From Candidatus Latescibacterota bacterium (GTDB lineage: Bacteria > Latescibacterota > UBA2968 > UBA8231), in NCBI GenBank assembly GCA_022819745.1, contig JAJEGS010000029.1, forward strand, positions 45,196 through 109,195: a stretch of 64,000 nt of DNA, in the 5' to 3' direction. The translations under genes were made by a program, and so were the position numbers. The notes under the pieces are model-generated. The model ran no database searches. It worked only from the letters and a program-made list of their open reading frames with translations, and was not told the DNA's origin. Shown here one piece after another: positions 34,460 through 40,688 of this stretch. The number at the start of each line of letters is the position of its first letter. Positions within the stretch are counted from its first letter, which is position 1.

Positions 34460-35817
34460 TAGCTATCGGCCTCTGGGATTTCTGGTACGGCTTTTTTGTA
34501 CTCGGCGATCCACTTTTCAGCTTCTTCTTCGGTGTAGGAGCCGATAATAGCGCCGCTGTTTTCCAGCAGTTGATTGCTTTCCGGTTGGCCGATGTGGCGT
34601 TTGAGTTTCCGGCGCAACTTATTTGCTTTTTCATCAGACATACCTTCGACGCGGGAATCTACGTCTTCCTGACTCAATCCACCTGCGAAAACTACTCCCG
34701 GCAGACTCAACCCGCCCTCAAAAGCTACCTCTGGCAAATCACATTTTTTGCCTATCTGCTCTCTAATACGATCTTCAAAGGATTTTTCATCAGACCAATC
34801 TTCGACCCTGATCCCTTGCATATGTGCCTTATGAAGCCACGCTCCTTGCAGTTGTGCCCCATCAAGTGTAGCTCCTTGCAATTGTGCCCGACCAAGTTTA
34901 GCCCCTTGTAGCTGTGTCCCAATAAGCCAAGCCCCTTGCATGTGCGCCTCATCAAGCCAAGCTTCTTGCAGTTGCGTCCCGCCAAGCCACGCTCCTTGCA
35001 GTTGTGCCCGACCAAGCCACGCTCCTTGCATGTACGCTTTGTTAAGCGTAACTCCTTGCAATTGTGCCCCATCAAGCCGAGCCTCTTGCAGTTGTACTCC
35101 ATCAAGCCACGCTCCTTGCATGTGCGCCTTGACCAGAATGGCCTTTTCTAAACGTGCTTCGCGGAGATCGGCTCCATTCACCCAGCTTCCCAGCAAGTTG
35201 ATGTGGCAATCTTTGAAAACCTCGTGTTCCTGCACGAACAGCAACGTCAACAGGCTTTGAATTTCCTCCGAAGGTTTCGACCTGTATTTTTCCCGATATT
35301 TGCTTTTGCTCGTCGTCCGACGGATATGAGCGCAGAGAATGTCGAGTACTGTCTGGCTCAACTTTTCTTTCGGGTCTTCCTCCAGAGTGTCTTTTGCTAG
35401 GTGGAAGAGTTCGTAGGCACCGCCTAGACGCACAGAGTCCGATTTATGTCCTAGGTGTTCAATGGCGTTTTTCAGGCGATCCTGCCGCTGCCCTTGCTCA
35501 GTGTGTAGATTGGCTTTTGCCTGTTCCTTTGTGGCTTTGGCTTGTTCGTTCGCGGTCTTCTCCATCGCCTTGGCACGCCTGTAGGACATCAGAGCTTGCA
35601 GGGCGATCAAGATGCCGCCCATGCCAATGCCTAGGAATTTTAGAGCCTCGTATTTTGGTTCCCCGTTTTGAGCTATCCCTAAAAGGTTGAAAATCCACTC
35701 GGGATTATCGGGGAACATGACGACTCCAAAAATCACCACTAAGACCACGAGCAGGCCGATGAGAACGGTCTGAAAGATCGAAAAAAGATTATCTCTGATT
35801 TTAGAAAAAAGGTTCAT
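34459..35817 (-). CDS. Membrane-anchored pentapeptide-repeat protein, coupled to mod
   Basis: A 452-residue protein. Residues 1-90 hold two hydrophobic segments (FQTVLIGLLVVLVVIFGVVM and FLGIGMGGILIALQALMSY), then a charged coiled-coil stretch (KAMEKTANEQAKATKEQAKA) and a helical region. From about residue 215 to 345 are pentapeptide repeats, mostly with a xxLxx pattern (GAWLDGVQLQEARLDGAQLQ). The C terminus is charged and acidic. The ATG at 35817 lies at the edge of a duplicated MNT fragment and has no strong ribosome site. Its stop shares a base with the mod start (TAATG), tying the protein to the restriction system. The DNA-mimic-like solenoid could inhibit or sense something near the membrane; its role is unknown. 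Confidence 0.7.
   Translation of the reverse strand: MNLFSKIRDNLFSIFQTVLIGLLVVLVVIFGVVMFPDNPEWIFNLLGIAQNGEPKYEALKFLGIGMGGILIALQALMSYRRAKAMEKTANEQAKATKEQAKANLHTEQGQRQDRLKNAIEHLGHKSDSVRLGGAYELFHLAKDTLEEDPKEKLSQTVLDILCAHIRRTTSKSKYREKYRSKPSEEIQSLLTLLFVQEHEVFKDCHINLLGSWVNGADLREARLEKAILVKAHMQGAWLDGVQLQEARLDGAQLQGVTLNKAYMQGAWLGRAQLQGAWLGGTQLQEAWLDEAHMQGAWLIGTQLQGAKLGRAQLQGATLDGAQLQGAWLHKAHMQGIRVEDWSDEKSFEDRIREQIGKKCDLPEVAFEGGLSLPGVVFAGGLSQEDVDSRVEGMSDEKANKLRRKLKRHIGQPESNQLLENSGAIIGSYTEEEAEKWIAEYKKAVPEIPEADS
34846..35130. repeat. 15-base-periodic repeats encoding the pentapeptide solenoid
   Basis: The sequence GCTCCTTGCA and variants (e.g. CAATTGTGCCC, CAGTTGTGCCC) recur every 15 or 30 bases with only a few changes. 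The high nucleotide identity among units suggests recent expansion by slippage or unequal exchange. Confidence 0.85.
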
Positions 35818-35906
35818 CGCGTTGCTCGGCGAGGATTTCTGGAGAGCGGATAACCACATCGACGGGCAGGACGAAACGCTCGGCAATCGCCCGACGAATC
35901 GGATTG
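35814..35906. repeat. Second copy of a 93-base piece of the MNT gene
   Basis: Almost identical to 29300-29392. The pentapeptide gene start codon (35815-35817) sits at its left border. The fragment has no start or stop of its own and no HEPN partner, so it is a scar of duplication. Confidence 0.9.
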
Positions 35907-35928
35907 GCCGTCCGATGCCATGCCGTTG

Positions 35929-36111
35929 TTAGAGAATTGGTTGGACTGGAGGAGAAAGAACAACCCTGCCGCTTTTTTCTTGTTTCTGCCTGGCGTCTTC
36001 TAGAATGCGATCAAGGTCGAAATCCATAGATTTTGCCAAGGCTTCTTTAATCCTTCTTGTCTCTTGGATAATTTCATCCGTGGTTTCTTCTTCGTTCATT
36101 GGTGTCATCAT
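35929..36111 (-). CDS. Small antitoxin-like protein (PIN-associated), third member
   Basis: A 60-residue protein, related to the two at 29621-29791 and 36530-36700: EIIQETRRIKEALAKSMDFD then LDRILEDARQKQEKSGRVV and a Pro-rich tail. The first ATG at 36111 has GGAG seven bases upstream, overlapping the end of a toxin remnant; a TTG six bases further right is possible. The family resemblance is in the pattern I-x-E-I/T-R-x-I, dFDLD, EDaRxxqE-sGr-V, PP. Its toxin appears degraded (36114-36194). Confidence 0.5.
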   Translation of the reverse strand: MMTPMNEEETTDEIIQETRRIKEALAKSMDFDLDRILEDARQKQEKSGRVVLSPPVQPIL

Positions 36112-36113
36112 AA

Positions 36114-36194
36114 TCAATCTCCAAGCAGTTCTTCGGGTGTACAGAGGTGCGTTTCATAATAGGCTCTGCTGTTGTGATTAGCCGATATGTTCAT
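36114..36194 (-). pseudogene. Short C-terminal remnant of a toxin (PIN-like)
   Basis: An open reading frame of 26 codons ends in HLCTPEELLGD, the same kind of terminus as the intact PIN toxin (ICSPDELIGEEE). It is followed two bases later by the small antitoxin-like gene, as in the other PIN modules. The rest of the toxin is missing and the upstream codons run into the DUF433 gene, so it is probably a remnant. A tiny expressed peptide is a remote alternative. Confidence 0.45.
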
Positions 36195-36435
36195 AAGCGT
36201 AATTCTCCAGAGCCTCTTTTGCCATTTCAAGTGCCCTCACCGCCTGCTCGCGGCTTACAGACGGAAAATCATCTAGGAAAACGTCTAGGCTGTACCCAGA
36301 TGCTAGATAATCAAAGAGGTTCTTTACAACTACGCGGGTTCCCTTGAAAACAGGCATACCGCTCATAGTGTCCTTGCGGCTGTGAATAACGCTGTCCTTG
36401 ATGGCGATGGACAGGCTTTCGTTTGTTTGCGTCAT
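36178..36435 (-). CDS. DUF433 antitoxin-like protein
   Basis: An 85-residue DUF433 protein (COG2442). The typical core is TMSGMPVFKGTRVVVKNLFDYLASGYSLDVFLDDFPSVSREQ, a winged HTH/MarR-like dimer fold used by antitoxins that precede PIN-like DUF5615 toxins. The C terminus is ALEMAKEALENYAYEH. A DUF5615 toxin would be expected downstream, but only the short remnant at 36114-36194 is there. The ATG at 36435 has a GAGAG-like site upstream. Confidence 0.8.
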   Translation of the reverse strand: MTQTNESLSIAIKDSVIHSRKDTMSGMPVFKGTRVVVKNLFDYLASGYSLDVFLDDFPSVSREQAVRALEMAKEALENYAYEHIG

Positions 36436-36517
36436 GGTGAGAGCTCTTGAGCGTAGAGTTCGGATATTTTTAACATCGTGTCGTTTTTGACATCCAAGAT
36501 GCGCGTATGACTCTCCG

Positions 36518-36759
36518 GATTACGGTACTCTACTCAGACTGCTTCTTGAGGATGCGTTTGGGCGGGAGAGACACGACGGGGTGACCACAGGTCTTCTCTT
36601 GCTTGCGAAGGTCTTCGCAGATTGCGTGTAAATCAAACTGGAATTTGGCCGCGTGGGCATCTCTTATCTTTCTAATTTCTTCGACAATAGGATCTTTCAT
36701 TCTTCTTCTCCAATTAGCTCGTCAGGCGAGCAAATGACGGGACACCGATAGCCCTGCTG
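36518..36759. repeat. Copy B of a 242-base duplication (PIN module)
   Basis: Matches 29609-29850. This copy continues into an intact PIN gene. Confidence 0.9.
36530..36700 (-). CDS. Small antitoxin-like protein (PIN-associated), copy B
   Basis: A 56-residue protein that starts MKDPIVEEIRKIRDAH, continues AKFQFDLHAICEDLRK and ends in a Lys/Pro-rich VVSLPPKR tail. It starts in ATGA, overlapping the stop of the PIN gene by four bases, so it is co-translated with an intact toxin and is the best candidate antitoxin in the cluster. It is too short for most gene callers. Confidence 0.6.
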   Translation of the reverse strand: MKDPIVEEIRKIRDAHAAKFQFDLHAICEDLRKQEKTCGHPVVSLPPKRILKKQSE

Positions 36760-37176
36760 TTCAACGATCCGCCTGATTGCAACCTCCATCTGGGCGTTGT
36801 GAATGTGGGTGAAGTTCCAAGTAAGCAGATAGTCAATGCCGTTACAGGCTGCCAACGCGATGTGTAGAGCATCTTCGGGCTTATTGCTAGGAATCGGCCC
36901 ATCGGTTACTAGCGACTCGGCCAAGCTCTCTGCATCTTCGCTGATTTGCAGTACTGGCAATCCAGCGATGGCCGCTATTCGTGCTGCCGCTGCTTCCGTA
37001 TCTCCTCCTTTGGCCTCTTGGACGACAAGAGCAGATACATAGCAGTCAAAATCGCGTCGAATACGGGGCCAGCGACTGTGCGTAATCTCTTGCCGAGCAG
37101 CGATGATGAGGTCGCGAGCTCGCCGGGCCGTCCGATAACTGACCACACTCGTTTCAATATAGACCTTCGATTTCAT
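36697..37176 (-). CDS. PIN-domain ribonuclease toxin (VapC-like)
   Basis: A 159-residue PIN-domain protein. The first catalytic Asp position is in YIETSVVSY (Glu at residue 7 aligns with a variant of the DTS motif), and acidic residues recur in PEDALHIALAACNGIDYLLTWNFTHIHNA, the classic PIN C-terminal half (NKPEDALH). The protein ends ICSPDELIGEEE. The small protein at 36530-36700 overlaps its stop and is the likely antitoxin. An internally deleted copy is at 29788-29867. The start with M at 37176 has no strong ribosome site. Confidence 0.75.
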   Translation of the reverse strand: MKSKVYIETSVVSYRTARRARDLIIAARQEITHSRWPRIRRDFDCYVSALVVQEAKGGDTEAAAARIAAIAGLPVLQISEDAESLAESLVTDGPIPSNKPEDALHIALAACNGIDYLLTWNFTHIHNAQMEVAIRRIVEQQGYRCPVICSPDELIGEEE

Positions 37177-37213
37177 GGGGCGATATTATATGGTCTCCCG
37201 ACCAGAGGAACAA

Positions 37214-37424
37214 GCGAAACTCAAGGCGCGGCTACATCATCGCCAGCCGCTTGCTGTGTTTGAGGTTGTAGTCGTAGTGCTTCCAAATTGTCGCCTTGGA
37301 TGAGCATGTTGCTGGCGTCTGGGTCGCCGATGGAAAGGTCGGGGGATTCTTCCAGCAGGCGATAGGAGACGCGGGCGGCGGTGTGGATGTCGGCGTCTCG
37401 CGTTAGCCAGTTCAGAGTCGGCAT
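37214..37424 (-). pseudogene. Truncated, internally deleted copy of mod
   Basis: From 37424 the frame matches the first 50 or so residues of Mod (MPTLNWLTRDADIHTAARVS, then GDPDASNMLIQGDNLEAL). At that point 86 bases present in the intact gene (34231-34316) are missing, joined at the microhomology AGTGCT, and the frame shifts. Similarity to the mod nucleotide sequence continues to about 37214 and stops. The few bases to the right (to about 37460) match the end of the pentapeptide gene. This is a decayed duplicate. Confidence 0.85.
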
Positions 37425-37475
37425 TAGCTATCGTCCTCCGGGACTTCTGACATGGTTTTTCGCATTCGTCTATAG

Positions 37476-38126
37476 TCAACGTTTTCGGTTTCTCAGCACC
37501 GCTTGGACTTCATCCAAACAACACTTCTTGTACTTTATACCGCTTCCGCATGGGCATGGCCCGTTTCTACCCGGATTACGACGATTGAGGCTGAGCATTT
37601 CCCTTACATGTTCTATCCTACCATTATCCCCATGCGAATACTCACCCCACAGGTCCCGTCGAGCAGCCTCAATACCGAAACGATCTGTATAGGAGAGGCG
37701 ATAAAAGAAGGGAATCACCCGATTGTATAGGAAGTGCTCAAGGGTAAGATTACGCTCTTGCGAATATCTGATGCCGAGACAGCAGGCACCGCTGTCGGGA
37801 AAAAAGTGCAGGTCAATCACGCCAACACCATGCTTTTCTGCAATGGCTTTGTATCGTCCGCCTACTTCATGCACTTTGGGCCATCCATTGGGATCTACCG
37901 ATTCAGCATCCAAAAGAATCTCGATTTCAAACACATCGCAAATGACGCTGTCCGAGCCTCTGATAGCATCATCGCACTCAAGACCTTCGATTTGGATCTT
38001 GTTGGTTGCATTGTCAAAACAAGCGCAAAAGTCCAGTTCTCCCACGATCCTCTGAGCATTTTGGTCATGCACCAAACTGGGAAAGAAGGATCTCAGCCAT
38101 TCGGTGTCGCCGTCCGTCAGGTTCAT
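37476..38126 (-). CDS. E2-like protein with C-terminal SEC-C motif (CBASS accessory)
   Basis: A 216-residue protein. Residues about 25-180 resemble bacterial E2 (ubiquitin-conjugating-like) domains: WPKVHEVGGRY, then the active-site region LHFFPDSGACCLG with Cys115/Cys116, and FLYNRVIPFFYRLSY followed by WGEYSHGDNGR. Residues 191-203 are a SEC-C zinc motif, CPCGSGIKYKKCC. The ATG overlaps the CD-NTase stop (ATGA), so it belongs to the same operon. E2 proteins of type II-short CBASS modify or restrain the CD-NTase; an analogous role is inferred. The E2 match is from pattern memory and needs structural confirmation. A longer open frame from 38243 overlaps the CD-NTase and is rejected. Confidence 0.6.
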   Translation of the reverse strand: MNLTDGDTEWLRSFFPSLVHDQNAQRIVGELDFCACFDNATNKIQIEGLECDDAIRGSDSVICDVFEIEILLDAESVDPNGWPKVHEVGGRYKAIAEKHGVGVIDLHFFPDSGACCLGIRYSQERNLTLEHFLYNRVIPFFYRLSYTDRFGIEAARRDLWGEYSHGDNGRIEHVREMLSLNRRNPGRNGPCPCGSGIKYKKCCLDEVQAVLRNRKR

Positions 38127-39097
38127 CGCGCATACGGCTTTATAGGCGTTACCGTGGTGGTGCCTGCTCCCACACCGATACTTCCTTTGCCACCACCGTT
38201 TCCTTTCATCTTCCCAAATTTCTCTCCGAACACGTCGCGCCATTTTTTGATGCTGTCATCGTGTTCTTTGGCGTCGAAGGCTTTGTTGATCTTATCGTTA
38301 TAGATGTTGAATAGCTCCCTGAAGTGATCATATTTTTTCTGATCCCAATGCCGCGTAAAATCTTCTTCCGGCAAGACGGGGTTGACTATCTTCGGCATTA
38401 TCGGGTTGCGCTGCAAGAAATCGTTTATGCGATTCGAGACAGTCTTCAGAGCATCAGGCAGGGTTTTGAAGTGGTCGCCATCACTTTCATCTTCATCATG
38501 CACGGTATTGCCTATAAGCGTGGTTAAGAGAATTGATTTCGCAGTGAAATTGCCCTTGTGGTCTCTGAGATACTTCAAGAGTCTTGTGACCCTTTTGAGG
38601 TTTCCGTGCGTGACGCTGTTTTTGTCGTTAAACCAATCTCTGTATCCCGTTCCGTCGGTTGGCTCGAATTTATTGGTCTCATTGTTGCAGATAGACTGCT
38701 CGCCATCTCCTTTGGGTACACACGGGACAATATCCAAGTGAAAGTCACCCGCATAGTCTAAAAACACGCATCTGGTTTTTCGACGCGCTTTCTCCGAATA
38801 TACCTCGTTCTCCCCAAGGCAGTCATACAGATCATTGATATAGGCCTTAGGTTCCTTACTTTTGTCGTATTTCATATACAACAAAATGTCGGCATCATAT
38901 TCTTGGCCATCCTTGACAGGCTTTATGATCGTACGCAAGGCATACGACCCTTGGCGCTCCACCTTCTTGTATGAGTCTAGGTTTTGAGATAAAAACTCAC
39001 TGACAGCTTTCACGCTCTTATTCAGACGGTCAAGACGTGATTGATTGAGGTTTACCTCATCATTAAGAAAATCATTGAAGAATTGAGTGTGTTTCAT
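38123..39097 (-). CDS. CD-NTase (cyclic oligonucleotide synthase) of a CBASS system
   Basis: A 324-residue SMODS-type nucleotidyltransferase. The catalytic set is complete: G50-S51 in ERQGSYALRT, D68/D70 in EYDADILL and the third acid D122 in FHLDIVPC. Then come the helical C-terminal region and a Gly-rich tail (GKMKGNGGGKGSIGVGAG). AGGAGG lies nine bases before the ATG. It makes a cyclic di- or trinucleotide on phage sensing, which would activate the phospholipase encoded upstream. The product nucleotide cannot be told from the sequence. The stop overlaps the E2-like gene. Confidence 0.85.
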   Translation of the reverse strand: MKHTQFFNDFLNDEVNLNQSRLDRLNKSVKAVSEFLSQNLDSYKKVERQGSYALRTIIKPVKDGQEYDADILLYMKYDKSKEPKAYINDLYDCLGENEVYSEKARRKTRCVFLDYAGDFHLDIVPCVPKGDGEQSICNNETNKFEPTDGTGYRDWFNDKNSVTHGNLKRVTRLLKYLRDHKGNFTAKSILLTTLIGNTVHDEDESDGDHFKTLPDALKTVSNRINDFLQRNPIMPKIVNPVLPEEDFTRHWDQKKYDHFRELFNIYNDKINKAFDAKEHDDSIKKWRDVFGEKFGKMKGNGGGKGSIGVGAGTTTVTPIKPYAR

Positions 39098-39170
39098 ATC
39101 GCAGTACCTCCTGAGTAGTGTGCTCTATGGTGAATGTAAAATGGATGGAGTAAGGGGTAACCGGTGTTCA

Positions 39171-40160
39171 CTATGGCGTACTCCTTTCAATTGAGAGAAA
39201 TTTGGCAATCCTTCGTGATTTGTGGGTAAAGACGTAGTCTGCCTTTGAGATCCAGTCGTCTCGCTTTCTCACACTGTCTAAAGACAACGGCTGATCAGAC
39301 TCAAAAGTCAACCGAAGAACTTGCTTCGAGTCGAGCGGACTCTCACCCATAAGTAGGCAGAGCATGTTGTGGGCGTTTTCGGACTGGAGGTTGAGGATCA
39401 GGTCAATGAATTTGCTGCGCTGCCAGCGAGTTAGAAAACCCCAACCTTGCCATCTATGGAGTAAGTGATCTTTCCACTTGCCTTGGCTCCGAGGGTAGAA
39501 TACCGTACTCTTGCCAGTGCCGATGGAGAGAACTCGTACTTTTTCGAGTGGAATTTTAAGCCGATAATGGGCATCAATAGTCGCTACGAGGGATGGGTTG
39601 TTGGCCCAGAGACCGCCATCGACGAGTTGGTACTTGTCATCAACTACGACAGGGTCAAAATAAGTCGGAGCGGCACAGGATGCTAAGACAGCATCCGACA
39701 CTCGCACGTTGGGATCTCTAATGAACTCGTCGTGATATTTCGACTTGGAGACATGTACGCAGCCGTTGCCAATGTCAACGGAAGGTAGGATGAGTGGGAT
39801 TTTAACTTGCCCCAAGGTTGTATCGCCCAATATTTCATCGAGGCGCGTCTTGAGATTTTTACTCGAGTACCGGCTCGTGAAGAGCTTTAAGAGGTCGAAC
39901 CGGGACCGAAGGCGAGGAGTGAATATCGCTTCGCCGTGAGTCTTGTAGAACTCAGCCAATTGCACGGCAGTCTTCCCACAGGCCAAGCCGGCGGACAGAA
40001 TCGCGCCCGTACTGGTGCCGGCCAGTAGGCAAAAGTGGCTTCTCCAATCGATTTGCCACGCCTCTTCCATCCTCTTCAGCAAATGAGCTGCAAAGAGCCC
40101 TCGGAATCCACCGCCATCAATGGATAGAATGTAAAATGGCTTATTCATAAGTAATTTCAT
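39171..40160 (-). CDS. capV: Patatin-like phospholipase, CBASS effector
   Basis: A 329-residue patatin phospholipase. The oxyanion motif DGGGFRG is at residues 15-21, the nucleophile Ser50 in GTSTG, the catalytic Asp181 in LVDGGLWANNPS. This matches CapV, which degrades membrane lipids when it binds the cyclic nucleotide and kills the infected cell. The ATG at 40160 overlaps the stop of the upstream PIN gene (ATGA). A second in-frame ATG at 40148 would drop four residues. The CD-NTase follows after 73 bases. Confidence 0.9.
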   Translation of the reverse strand: MKLLMNKPFYILSIDGGGFRGLFAAHLLKRMEEAWQIDWRSHFCLLAGTSTGAILSAGLACGKTAVQLAEFYKTHGEAIFTPRLRSRFDLLKLFTSRYSSKNLKTRLDEILGDTTLGQVKIPLILPSVDIGNGCVHVSKSKYHDEFIRDPNVRVSDAVLASCAAPTYFDPVVVDDKYQLVDGGLWANNPSLVATIDAHYRLKIPLEKVRVLSIGTGKSTVFYPRSQGKWKDHLLHRWQGWGFLTRWQRSKFIDLILNLQSENAHNMLCLLMGESPLDSKQVLRLTFESDQPLSLDSVRKRDDWISKADYVFTHKSRRIAKFLSIERSTP

Positions 40161-40678
40161 CCAAAGTTATGTATCAAATCGCGGAAACTGGTGAGCCTTG
40201 ACCTGAAGCGGTGCTTCGCCGCCCACTCGGCGAGAAATCCATCGGCCTCTTCTATAGTTAGGTAGCCAGCCTTAATCAGTGTCAACACCAAGTCCTCTGT
40301 CCGACAGAGTGCCAAGTCCTCACATCGGCGCTGGCCTTCAGTTCCCGCCCTGCGGTCCTGAAGCCCGGCGACCCAATTCCGCGTAAGCGCAACGGCCAGA
40401 ACGGCGCACTCGCCAGCTCCAAGCCGCCCACCTGCCCGAAGCTCTGTAAAAAGGGCAACCTCCACTGGATTGCGAACGCTTTGTAAATCAAGTGTGCCCG
40501 CGGCCACGGCATCTTTGACCGCTTTCCTTTGATCTGGACGCCTCACTTCATCGAGAACTTGGTCGAGCAGCACGACCGATGTGCCAAGCTGACCGAGTAA
40601 CTCAACACGACCGATCTTCACAAAATTCAGCAAGATCGAAGTGTCGAGGACAATCGGCGTTGGGCCTTGCTGCTCCAT
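40157..40678 (-). CDS. PIN-domain protein (DUF3368-like)
   Basis: A 173-residue PIN nuclease-like protein. The first Asp is in IVLDTSILLNF (residue 12), Glu/Asp residues recur in VLDEVRRPDQR, LGAGECAVLAVAL and the C-terminal third. It is of the DUF3368 type that often follows an HTH-ImmA/IrrE protein. It starts ten bases after the end of that gene and overlaps capV at its stop, so it sits between a regulator and CBASS in one apparent operon. It could be a toxin of its own or a component of the defence unit. Confidence 0.75.
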   Translation of the reverse strand: MEQQGPTPIVLDTSILLNFVKIGRVELLGQLGTSVVLLDQVLDEVRRPDQRKAVKDAVAAGTLDLQSVRNPVEVALFTELRAGGRLGAGECAVLAVALTRNWVAGLQDRRAGTEGQRRCEDLALCRTEDLVLTLIKAGYLTIEEADGFLAEWAAKHRFRSRLTSFRDLIHNFG

Positions 40679-40688
40679 TCAAAGTGCC

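Noticed and set aside
34846..35130. CRISPR array
   Set aside because: The repeats are 15 bases apart without unique spacers and encode pentapeptide repeats in frame.
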